Source: UBA7672 sp963784415 (lineage in GTDB: Bacteria > Pseudomonadota > Alphaproteobacteria > Caulobacterales > Hyphomonadaceae). From it: DNA of 64,000 nt. The DNA lies in contig CAWARK010000002.1 of the NCBI GenBank assembly GCA_963784415.1, positions 564,605-628,604 on the forward strand. The letters are read 5' to 3'. The position numbers and the translations under genes were made by a program. This document shows, one piece after another, positions 23,112 to 31,468 of the stretch. Below the pieces are notes generated by a model that saw nothing but the letters and a program-made list of their open reading frames with translations, made no database searches and was not told the DNA's origin. The stretch's first letter is position 1. Each line of letters opens with the position of its first letter.

Positions 23112-24371
23112 ATGAAACACCTTGCTCTCACACTCTGCGCGCTTCTCGCCGCCGCCTGCACCACGCCCGCCCCGGATGAAACGCCCTCCGGCGCCGAACT
23201 CGCCATTATCGGCGCCCGCGTCTATCCGGCGCCCGGCGCAGCCCCACTCACCGACGCCACGATCCTCGTCCGCAACGGCGTGATCGCGAAAGTCGGCCCC
23301 TCAAGCACGGTCCACGCAAGCCCGTCCGCCCAGGTGATCGACGGCCACGGCCTCACCGTCGTCGCCGGCATGTGGAACAGCCACATCCATCTGTTCTCGC
23401 CCACGCTCTCGCAGCCGCCGGAAACAAACGCCAAGGCCCTCGCGGGCGAACTCGAAGGCATGCTCACGCGCTGGGGCTTCACCAGCGTGTTCGACATCGC
23501 CTCGCTGCCGGGACAGGCGATCGCCCTGCGCAAGCGTATCAACGCGGGCGAAATCCCGGGACCGAACATCCTCACCGTCGATGCGCCGATCTTCCCGCTC
23601 CACGGCACGCCCATCTACGCGCGCGAGCTTCTACGCGGACAGCCTTCCTTCGAAGTCGGCGACCCAGCCCTCGCAACAAAGCGGGTGCATGACGAACTCG
23701 CCGCTGGCGCCGACGGCGTAAAACTCTTCACCGGCGCCATCGTCGGCAAACCCATCGGCGTCCTCCCGATGCCGCTCGATGTCGCAAAGGCCGCCGTCGC
23801 CGAAGCCCATCGCCTCGGCAAGCCCGTGTTCGCGCACCCGTCCGACCTCGCGGGCCTCACCATCGCGATGGACAGCGGCGTCGACATTCTCGCCCACACC
23901 ACGCCCGACAACGGCCTCGAATGGACGCCGGACCTGGTGGGCAAACTGAAAGCGCACAAGCTCGCGCTGATCCCGACCCTCACGCTCTGGGGTGTCGAGC
24001 TGAAGAACGACCGCGCGCCGGACGCTACGGTGAAAGCCTTCACCGCCGTCGCGCAACGCCAGCTCAAGATGTACGCCGACGCCGGCGGCGAAATTCTGTT
24101 CGGCACCGATGTCGGCTACACGCAAGCCTTCGACACCACCGAGGAATACCGCCTGATGTCCGGCGCGGGCCTCACCTTCAACCAGATCCTCGGCTCGCTC
24201 ACCACAGCGCCATCCGCCCGCTTCGGCTTTGCAAAAAAGGGCAGGGTCGTTGCCGGCATGGATGGCGATCTCACCATCCTGTCCGTCGATCCCGCAACCG
24301 ACATCACCGGCTTTGCCAAAGTCGCCTACACCATCCGCGCGGGACAGGTGATCTACGCGGCGAAGAAGTAG
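23112..24371 (+). CDS. Lipoprotein amidohydrolase (imidazolonepropionase-like family)
   Basis: A 419-residue secreted amidohydrolase. ATG 23112 gives the signal MKHLALTLCALLAAAC with lipidated Cys 16; the frame is open 10 codons upstream. The metal-site motif is HIHLFSP near residue 93 (HxH). Later metal ligands are consistent with KLFTG, HPSDLAG and DILAHTTPD, and with the Asp of FGTDVGYTQAFDTTEEY. The C-terminus restores the small beta-domain (VAGMDGDLTILSVDP). The family contains prolidase-like and peptidase-like members; the substrate is unknown. It ends 13 bases before the DUF599 gene. Confidence 0.88.
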   Translation: MKHLALTLCALLAAACTTPAPDETPSGAELAIIGARVYPAPGAAPLTDATILVRNGVIAKVGPSSTVHASPSAQVIDGHGLTVVAGMWNSHIHLFSPTLSQPPETNAKALAGELEGMLTRWGFTSVFDIASLPGQAIALRKRINAGEIPGPNILTVDAPIFPLHGTPIYARELLRGQPSFEVGDPALATKRVHDELAAGADGVKLFTGAIVGKPIGVLPMPLDVAKAAVAEAHRLGKPVFAHPSDLAGLTIAMDSGVDILAHTTPDNGLEWTPDLVGKLKAHKLALIPTLTLWGVELKNDRAPDATVKAFTAVAQRQLKMYADAGGEILFGTDVGYTQAFDTTEEYRLMSGAGLTFNQILGSLTTAPSARFGFAKKGRVVAGMDGDLTILSVDPATDITGFAKVAYTIRAGQVIYAAKK

Positions 24372-24384
24372 AGCGAAAGCAATC

Positions 24385-25071
24385 ATGACCTGGCTCGATG
24401 GCGTCGCACTCGCGTTCTTCGTTATCGGCTGGTGGGGTCTTGGCTGGCTGATCGATGCATCACCCTGGCATCGCCTCACGCTGTCCTACGCGATGAAGGC
24501 GCAGCGCCTGGAATGGATGCGCCAGATGGCGCAGCGTGAAATCCGCCTCGTCGACGCCAACATCATCACCGGCCTGCAGCAGGCAACATCCTTCTTCGCC
24601 TCCACCGCGCTCATCGCCGTCGGCGCCGGCTTCGGCCTTCTCACGGCCGCTGACACCATCATCGGCGCCTTCGAGCAGAGCTTCGTTCATCTCGAAATCG
24701 ATCGCGCCGCCTTCTACGTGAAGACCGCCATGCTGATGGCGCTCTATGCCTACGCCTTCTTTAAGTTCGGCTGGGCCTATCGCCTGTTCAATTATTCCGC
24801 CGTGATGCTCGCCGCGACGCCCGAAGCAGGCCAGCCCGGCGTGGACGAAGCCGCGAAAAGCGTCGCCGAAATGAACATCGCCGCCGCCGGCCAGTTCACC
24901 CACGGCCTCCGCGCCTTCTTCCTCGCCATCGCCGTGCTCGCCTGGTTCATCACATGGTGGGGTTTCATGATCGCCGCGCTCGTCATCATGCTCTCCCTTG
25001 CCAACCGCCAGTTCAACTCCACCGCCCGCTTCGTTGCCCGCAACGCCCTCAAACGCTTCCCACCCGCCTGA
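24385..25071 (+). CDS. DUF599 membrane protein
   Basis: A 228-residue inner-membrane protein with about four helices (5-22, 67-90, 105-125 and 170-200). It has the DUF599 marks WMRQMAQREIRLVDANIITGLQQATSFFAST and FKFGWAYRLFNYSAVM. The function of the family is unknown. It follows the amidohydrolase by 13 bases and is probably in the same transcript. Confidence 0.88.
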   Translation: MTWLDGVALAFFVIGWWGLGWLIDASPWHRLTLSYAMKAQRLEWMRQMAQREIRLVDANIITGLQQATSFFASTALIAVGAGFGLLTAADTIIGAFEQSFVHLEIDRAAFYVKTAMLMALYAYAFFKFGWAYRLFNYSAVMLAATPEAGQPGVDEAAKSVAEMNIAAAGQFTHGLRAFFLAIAVLAWFITWWGFMIAALVIMLSLANRQFNSTARFVARNALKRFPPA

Positions 25072-25246
25072 GGGACCGCCGGGCGCTCACCACCCGAAAC
25101 GACATCGAAGATCGAGATGGACGCTATGCGATCCCGTCCCGCCCAGCCTCCATCCGTAAAATTCAACCCCCGAATGTTTCGCCGAGACGCTTGAAAGCGA
25201 CCCCTTGTATAGGTCAACTCGGCTACGGGACGGACAAGGCGGCGAG

Positions 25247-26653
25247 ATGGACGGACATTCCCCTCCAGCAACGGAAGCCTCGCGCCTGCTTGGGTTGCAG
25301 CGGGCGGCCCAGGCGAAGGTGCGCGTACCGACCGCGCGCGCCCGCACCGACCGGCTCTACCAGCTCGAGGACATGATCCGGAAGCGCGCGGAATCCTTTG
25401 CCGACGCGATTTCCGCCGACTTCGGAAGCCGTTCGCGTTTCGAAACGGACTTGCTGGAAACCATGGTGCTGGTCTCGGCCATTCGTTACGCGCGCAAGAA
25501 CGTCAAATGGTGGATGCAGCCGAACTACCGCGAAGTCGGCGCCAATTTCTGGCCGGGCTCGGCGTGGGTGCGGCCCGAACCGCTGGGCGTCGTCGGAATC
25601 GTTTCGCCATGGAACTATCCGCTCCAGCTCGCGCTCTCGCCGCTGGTCGACGCCATCGCGGGCGGCAACCGCGTCATGATCAAACCGTCTGAGCAGACGC
25701 CCAATTTCTGCGACCTGCTGAAGCGCGCCATCAGCGAAACGTTCGAGGAAGACGAGATCGCCGTCGTGCTCGGCGGGCCCGATGTCGCCGCCGAATTCTC
25801 GCGCCTGCCGTTCGATCATCTCGTTTTCACCGGCTCCACCTCCGTCGGCCGCCGCGTCGCCGCCGCCGCCGCCGAAAACCTCACGCCATCGACGCTCGAA
25901 CTCGGCGGCAAGTCGCCGGCCGTGGTCTGTCCGTCTGCGTCGATGAAGAAGGCCGTCAAGGCAATCTCCTACGGCAAGTTCATCAATGCCGGCCAGACCT
26001 GCATCGCGCCCGACTACGTGCTCGCCCCGCGCGAACGCGTGATCGAGTTTGCCGAACTCATTCTCGCCGAAGCCCGCCGCGCCTATCCCGATCTCGGCGG
26101 CGATTATTCCAGCATGATCTCGGAGCGCGCCTTCGATCGTCTGACCGCCGCTGTCACCGAAGCCGAACTCGGCGGCGCCAAGGTGCTGCGCCATCCCGCG
26201 CCGTCCGACCGCGCGCGACGCGTCCTGCCGCCGATCGTCGTGATCGATCCGCCGCAGGGATGCCTGCTCGTGCGCGAGGAAATCTTCGGCCCCGTGCTGC
26301 CCGTCATCGGCTACGACACGATCGACGACGCGCTCGACTGGATCAACTCGCATCCCAATCCGCTGGCGCTCTACGTGTTTGCCGAAGATGCGCGCGAGCA
26401 GACCAAAGTCCTCGACGGCACACAGTCCGGCGGTGTCACCGTCAACGGCACGCTGTTGCACATCGCGCAGGAAGGCCTGCCGTTCGGCGGTGTCGGCGCG
26501 AGCGGGTGGGGCGCCTATCACGGCAAGGCCGGCTTCGACCGCTTCACCCACCAGCGCGCCGTGTTCAAGACCGGATTGTTCAATGCGGCAACGCTGCTGT
26601 CGCCGCCCTACGGCAAGCGCGCGCGACGCCTGCTGAAATTCCTGATGCGCTAA
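25247..26653 (+). CDS. Coniferyl-aldehyde dehydrogenase-like aldehyde dehydrogenase
   Basis: A 468-residue ALDH-superfamily enzyme that oxidises an aldehyde with NAD(P). Motifs in order: VVGIVSPWNYPLQLALSPL (cofactor entry), GNRVMIKPSEQTP, FTGSTSVGRRVAA, ELGGKSPAVV with the general-base Glu, and NAGQTCIAPDYVL with the catalytic Cys near residue 255. The C-terminal EEIFGPVLPVIGYD and LPFGGVGASGWGAYHG are also present. The sequence resembles the group annotated as coniferyl aldehyde dehydrogenase. ATG 25247 is preferred to an upstream TTG at 25205. The stop is 1 base from the convergent TIR gene. Confidence 0.9.
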   Translation: MDGHSPPATEASRLLGLQRAAQAKVRVPTARARTDRLYQLEDMIRKRAESFADAISADFGSRSRFETDLLETMVLVSAIRYARKNVKWWMQPNYREVGANFWPGSAWVRPEPLGVVGIVSPWNYPLQLALSPLVDAIAGGNRVMIKPSEQTPNFCDLLKRAISETFEEDEIAVVLGGPDVAAEFSRLPFDHLVFTGSTSVGRRVAAAAAENLTPSTLELGGKSPAVVCPSASMKKAVKAISYGKFINAGQTCIAPDYVLAPRERVIEFAELILAEARRAYPDLGGDYSSMISERAFDRLTAAVTEAELGGAKVLRHPAPSDRARRVLPPIVVIDPPQGCLLVREEIFGPVLPVIGYDTIDDALDWINSHPNPLALYVFAEDAREQTKVLDGTQSGGVTVNGTLLHIAQEGLPFGGVGASGWGAYHGKAGFDRFTHQRAVFKTGLFNAATLLSPPYGKRARRLLKFLMR

Positions 26654-26654
26654 C

Positions 26655-28160
26655 CTATGTTGGAATCCGGTAGACCGGACATTCCTGCAAACGCGACGGC
26701 TTCTGGAAATCCGTTTCCGTCGGCCACGTCAGCTGTGTATCCGCCGCAATAAGATCCAGCGGCTTCTTGCCCACGGCTTCTGCCGCGCTCCATCTACCCG
26801 GCGAACACAGCGAATTTACATTGAGCGAGATCACCTGCGCATAGGTTTCCTGCCATGTCTTCTTGTCGAGGCTGCGCCGCTCCATCTCCGCCCGAACACT
26901 CGCCTCCAGCCCGCGCGCACTGATCACGAACGTCGCGGGTGCGAGCGCTGCCGTAGGCGCCAATGGCGCGCTCTGAATCGACACCGCCGGCCCCTGTTGC
27001 GAAGCGCCGGGAAGGGTCAGGCTGGGCAAAGACGAGTCAGGCTGCGAAGGCGACGCCAGAGACGAAGTCCCCGGTGCAGGGGCGATCACAGGCAGCACTG
27101 GTGATGTCGCTGGCTGCGGAGCCGGCGTCGCAACGCGCATCCCCGGCTGCCCGAACAGCATCTGGCCGCCATACGTCAGCGCGACGCCAGCCACGCCGCC
27201 CAGCACGGCGCCAAGTGCGAATATCGCGCGCCGCTTGGACCGGCCCGGCCGCAGCACCTGGAACATCTTGCGCAGCTCGTTGGGGATCTTCCCCGCCTTC
27301 ATGTACGCAACCCGGCTGATGTCCCGATCGATCGGCAGCGCCATGTCGCCGATGAATTCCCACGGCTCCTGCGCGATCACGACGGGCGCGCCGTCGCTGG
27401 GCGCCGTCAGCTCGCCGATCAGGCCCATCAGCGCCTCGACACGCACATTGCCCCGCATGGGATCGTTCGCCAGCGCCTTGAGAGCCTTGCGGCGCGCCAC
27501 GTCCCACGCTCCCTCTCCCGTCGCGATGGACATGGAGTCGACGGCCGCAAAGAACCGGCGCTTTTGTATCGCGGCGATGCTGCCCGGCGACCAGACCAGT
27601 TCGCTGCGCTTGAACAGGCCGGATTGCAGCGCGTCCGTCAGCGATTTGGTCAGCCCGCGCGCTTCCGATGGCGCTGCCGGCATCCATTCCGCGAACGAAG
27701 GATGCCTGTCAGCCTCCGCCTTCAGGTCACGTGCAAACTGCTCGAACTTCGCCGTCTCGAACCGTTCGACCTCGCCCGGCTCCTTGCCGAACCATGCGGG
27801 CGCGATCGCAATGACACTCTTCCGTTTCACCATCGAGTCGATGCCCGCTGGCGAAAGGCCCGGGTCCAGGCTGATCGGCACGATCTTGTTCATCGCCAGC
27901 GCCGTCGACATTTCGAGCCAGCAAGGATCGGATTCCGCGTAGGATCGCGTCAGCACCGCAATGACCACGTTCGCATTGCGCAGCCGCTTGCCGACATAGG
28001 GCAGGCGGTAGGCTTCGCTGGGGATGGCATCCGTTTCGGCATCGATCGCCTCGTCGATGACGATCTCGATGCCTTCCGGCGCAGCCTTGCGCAGCCGCTC
28101 AGCCAGCTTGAGCGCGATGTCGCGATCCTGGTTTGAATACGAAACGAAGACGAGCGGCAT
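26655..28160 (-). CDS. TIR-domain protein with a C-terminal membrane segment
   Basis: A 501-residue protein. An N-terminal TIR domain (about 1-150) begins MPLVFVSYSNQDRDIALKL and contains VVIAVLTRSYAESDPCWLEMSTAL; the Glu of CWLEM is where the catalytic Glu of NAD-cleaving TIRs lies. A middle helical region (about 160-325) is followed by one membrane helix near 333-355 (IFALGAVLGGVAGVALTYGG). After it come a long Pro/Ser/Ala-rich linker and a C-terminal domain with Cys residues (NSLCSPGRWS, LQECPVYRIP). The TIR therefore faces the cytoplasm and the tail faces the periplasm. Single TIR proteins can be sensors or NADase effectors in immunity, but no partner gene is visible here. Confidence 0.8.
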   Translation of the reverse strand: MPLVFVSYSNQDRDIALKLAERLRKAAPEGIEIVIDEAIDAETDAIPSEAYRLPYVGKRLRNANVVIAVLTRSYAESDPCWLEMSTALAMNKIVPISLDPGLSPAGIDSMVKRKSVIAIAPAWFGKEPGEVERFETAKFEQFARDLKAEADRHPSFAEWMPAAPSEARGLTKSLTDALQSGLFKRSELVWSPGSIAAIQKRRFFAAVDSMSIATGEGAWDVARRKALKALANDPMRGNVRVEALMGLIGELTAPSDGAPVVIAQEPWEFIGDMALPIDRDISRVAYMKAGKIPNELRKMFQVLRPGRSKRRAIFALGAVLGGVAGVALTYGGQMLFGQPGMRVATPAPQPATSPVLPVIAPAPGTSSLASPSQPDSSLPSLTLPGASQQGPAVSIQSAPLAPTAALAPATFVISARGLEASVRAEMERRSLDKKTWQETYAQVISLNVNSLCSPGRWSAAEAVGKKPLDLIAADTQLTWPTETDFQKPSRLQECPVYRIPT

Positions 28161-28280
28161 CTACAGGTCACCGGAAGAAATCCCGGCGAGTCTAGCACGC
28201 GTTTTTTTCCGCAATAGCAGCGGCAATTTGCAACGCGCCGAATTCATCTGTCGCGGGAGCGTTTTGCCGGCGCTGCCTAT

Positions 28281-29474
28281 TTATTGGTGGTCACGCAGCC
28301 CAAGAACGCGCTTCGCAACGACATTCAGGTTCACTTCCGACGTACCGCCCTCGATCGAGTTGCCCTTGGCGCGCAGCATCGCGCGCGTCGACATGATCTC
28401 AACCGGCTTGAAGCCTTCGCCTTCCCAACCAAGTCCCTGATAGCCCATCGCCTCGACCTGCAGCTCGGTCTTGGTCTGGTTCATCTTGGCGGCGGCATAC
28501 TTGATGATCGACGTCGCGGGACCAACATCAGCCCCTGCCTTCGCCAGCTCGGTGTTGCGCGCGATCGTCAGCATGAAGGCCTGTTCGTACATCATCTGTT
28601 TCGTGACGCGCGCCCTCAGGTCCCCGTCAGCAATGATGCCATCCTTGGTGCCGGCATATTTCTTCGCGATATCGGCCAGCGTCGGGCCCGAAGCGCGATC
28701 CGCGCCAAAGCCGGTCGCGGAAATGTTCTGGCGCTCGTACTGCAGCAGGCGCTTGGCGATGTCCCAGCCCTTGCCCGGCGTGCCGACGAGTTGCTCTTTC
28801 GGCACCTTCACATCGGTAAAGAAGGTTTCGCAGAAGGGCGACGAACCGGAGATCAGCAGGATCGGCCGCGTCTCGACGCCTGGCGACGTCATGTCGAACA
28901 GCACGAAGGAGATACCTTCATGCTTCTTCGTGAAGTCGGTGCGGACGAGACAGAAGATCCAGTCGGCGTAGTTGGCGTATGACGTCCAGATCTTCGAGCC
29001 ATTGATCAGCCAGTGATCGCCCTTGTCCTCGCACTTGGTCTGCAGCGAGGCGAGGTCCGATCCGGCGCCCGGCTCGGAATAGCCTTGGCACCAGCGCGTC
29101 TTGCCCGCGCAGATATCCGGCAGGAAGCGCATCTTCTGCTCTTCGTTGGCATACTCGAGCAGCACAGGCCCGAGCATCCAGATACCAAAGGAGGCGAGGG
29201 GCGCGCGGGCGTTGATGCGCTTCATCTCCTGGTCGAGCACGATGGCTTCCGCCTTCGAAAGACCACCGCCGCCATACTGTTTCGGCCAGCCCGGCGCGGT
29301 CCACCCCTTGGCGGCCATCCGCTCAAGCCAGACCTTCGAGTCCGGGTTCACGAACTTCTGCCCCCGTCCCCCCCACACCACCTCCTCCTCCACCATCGCC
29401 GTCCGCATGGACGCCGGGCAGTTGGATTCAAGCCAGGCGCGGGTTTCGGTGCGGAAAGTCTCAATGTCGGCCAT
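28281..29474 (-). CDS. Acyl-CoA dehydrogenase family protein
   Basis: A 397-residue flavoprotein of the ACAD family. It carries the FAD-binding GYSEPGAGSDLASLQTKCED and WTSYANYADWIFCLVRT, and the C-terminal bundle RNTELAKAGADVGPATSIIK and AKGNSIEGGTSEVNLNVVAKRVLGL, where GGTSEVN matches the usual GGTxEI region. The N-terminus (TRAWLESNCPASMR) is of the longer type seen in steroid/cholesterol side-chain ACADs (FadE-like). The substrate is unknown. It is a monocistronic unit. Confidence 0.9.
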   Translation of the reverse strand: MADIETFRTETRAWLESNCPASMRTAMVEEEVVWGGRGQKFVNPDSKVWLERMAAKGWTAPGWPKQYGGGGLSKAEAIVLDQEMKRINARAPLASFGIWMLGPVLLEYANEEQKMRFLPDICAGKTRWCQGYSEPGAGSDLASLQTKCEDKGDHWLINGSKIWTSYANYADWIFCLVRTDFTKKHEGISFVLFDMTSPGVETRPILLISGSSPFCETFFTDVKVPKEQLVGTPGKGWDIAKRLLQYERQNISATGFGADRASGPTLADIAKKYAGTKDGIIADGDLRARVTKQMMYEQAFMLTIARNTELAKAGADVGPATSIIKYAAAKMNQTKTELQVEAMGYQGLGWEGEGFKPVEIMSTRAMLRAKGNSIEGGTSEVNLNVVAKRVLGLRDHQ

Positions 29475-29560
29475 CGGTAGCTCCCGGAGCGGCGTATCCT
29501 GTTGCGCTGTCAGGGCTAGAGGGGGGGCGGGGGCGGGTCAAGCGGGGGAGGGGGCGGTGG

Positions 29561-29788
29561 TCAGGCGCCGTATTTGCCGAGGGTGCGTGAGCCCGTATGC
29601 ATGCCCAGCAGGTTGAGGGCGTGGATGGCGGCGAGCACCACGACAATTGTCGCGACAATGAGAATGCCAGTCCATGAAATCCACAATGGCTTCAGGCTGT
29701 CCTTGCGCGGCTGGCCGGATTTCCAGCCGGCGTATGCCGTCAGCCCGCCGGACAGCGCAAGCACTCCAAGGGTAAGCGCCAATTCCAT
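29561..29788 (-). CDS. Small two-helix membrane protein next to the glycosyltransferase
   Basis: A 75-residue protein with a helix at 1-21 (MELALTLGVLALSGGLTAYA), a basic loop with GWKSGQPRKD, a second helix about 36-58 and the tail GMHTGSRTLGKYGA. I do not recognise a family. ATG 29788 is 20 bases after the restored stop of the glycosyltransferase, so it is probably in that transcript and could assist it. Confidence 0.65.
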   Translation of the reverse strand: MELALTLGVLALSGGLTAYAGWKSGQPRKDSLKPLWISWTGILIVATIVVVLAAIHALNLLGMHTGSRTLGKYGA

Positions 29789-29807
29789 GACCGGGAATTT
29801 GATGCGG

Positions 29808-31374
29808 TCACCACTGGTCCGCGAGCTGGCGCGTTGCCGCATCCGCGGCGGTGGAGAATGCGAATTCAAGCTGGATGACGTTGTCGTCCGCCGGCCGTTG
29901 GGGCGGCGCGGCAGCGAGGCTGAGGCCATGCTGCGTCTTGGCCCAGAAGTGAGGCCGGACCTGCATCTCGCCCCAGCGCCCATAGCATGCGCCATGATTG
30001 CAGCGGCCAGTAGGCGAGCAAAGTGAGCAGCGTCCAGGGTCGGAAGTTTTCCAAGCCCGCAGCCGCTGCGGCGGCAAGCGCACTGAGATAGCCGAGCCCG
30101 AACATGATCCAGTGCCACGGCGCGATCTGGTGGAAATAAAGAAGGTTGGCTGCGATCCAGATAAACAGGGGGCCGTGAAGCATCGCTGCAAGCAGCCCGC
30201 CGCCAAGCGTCAGGTGCGTGGACAGATAGTTCACGACACCCATCTGCCCCATCGCGCGGATAGGGTTGCGGTTGAGCACCAGCCAGGTCTGCAGATGGCC
30301 CTTCATCCAGCGCGTCCGCTGGTTGCGCCATTGCTGCCAGAGAACCGGCGCCTCCTCGAGCGTTGCCGGCGTCACCATGCCCGTGACATAGCCGAAACGG
30401 GCGAAGCGAAGACCGATATCCGCATCTTCGGTGACATTCCACGCATCCCACCCGCCGACTTCCACAAGCCTGTCGCGATGGAAATAATTGCTGGTGCCTC
30501 CCAACGGGATGGGCAGCTTCAGGGACGTCAGCAGGGGCAGCCAGACGCGGAAGTGGATGGCGTATTCCAGCGCGAACTGCCGGGCGATCCAGCTGTCCGA
30601 TCCGTTGTGTGCCTGCAGGGGCGCCTGCACGACCGCAAGATTGCGCGGCCCGTGGTAGAAGGCGTTCATGGCCGCACGCGGCTGCGCCGGGCCGGGCATG
30701 TCTTCCGCGTCATAGATCGCGACATAGTCACCCCGCGCGAAAGTAAGCGCGTAGTTCAGCGCCTTGGGCTTGGTGCGCGGCTCCCCGCGCGGCACGGGGA
30801 TGATTTCGAAATGGAGCGGCAGCGCCAACCGCTCAATGGCGTCGATCGTGTCAGGGTCGTCCGCCTCGACCAATAGCTTTACGTCGAGGCACGCCACCGG
30901 ATAGTCGAGCCGCGAAATCGCCGCGACCAGGTTCGGCACGACATCCGCTTCGCGATACAACGGCACAAGGATGGTCAGGATCGGCAGTTCGTCCGGCCGC
31001 AGGCGTTCAACCTTGGGCGGTGGTTTGCGGAGCAACGCTGCGACCACGGCCGCGAAGCGCATCGCGATGACGAGGCCAAAAACGACCGCCACCGGGATTG
31101 CCAGGGCGTTCAGCGCGATCGCCGGCCGAAGAAAAAGCCACACTGCGTAACCGACCAACAACGCAAAACCGACAATGCGCTGACCATTGGTCATGCCCCA
31201 GCGCGCACTGAACTCCGGTCGTTGCGAGGAGAGCTGCTCACTCGCGGCGTTAAATGCGCGGGCTTCGGACAGGCGGCGACGGAAGAGCTCGTCGCGATCC
31301 CGGACATACGTATTCCCTGATCGCTGCCGCGATGGGGCAGCGTCCCAACCGCTGTCAAACAGGATAGCCCCCAA
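29808..31374 (-). pseudogene. Family 2 membrane glycosyltransferase with a late frameshift
   Basis: A processive-type GT2 enzyme. TTG start, two early helices, then the catalytic domain: LTILVPLYREADVVPNL, DVKLLVEADDPDT, YVAIYDAEDMPGP (DxD-like), WNVTEDADIGLRFARFGY (TED) and the acceptor-site QQWRNQRTRWMKGHLQ (QxxRW). C-terminal helices follow. After SWRMLWALG the frame is lost at a GGGG run (plus 29970-29974). One base less restores EMQVRPHFWAKTQHGLS, a normal ending for this subfamily, and the stop at 29808. The product would be about 521 residues, but it is unclear whether it makes a polysaccharide or a glycolipid. I treat it as functional with a likely sequence error. Confidence 0.82.
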
Positions 31375-31468
31375 CGTCGCCGAATTTTATTGAGAGCAAA
31401 CTAGACGTTGCAACGCAAACGAATCAAGTGCCGCGCGAAAATTCTCTCACGCGAACGCGCGTGGAAGC

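Noticed and set aside
25223..26551. 442-codon frame opposite the aldehyde dehydrogenase
   Set aside because: The sense strand encodes all ALDH motifs; the antisense product is Gly/Arg/Asp-rich with no domain pattern.
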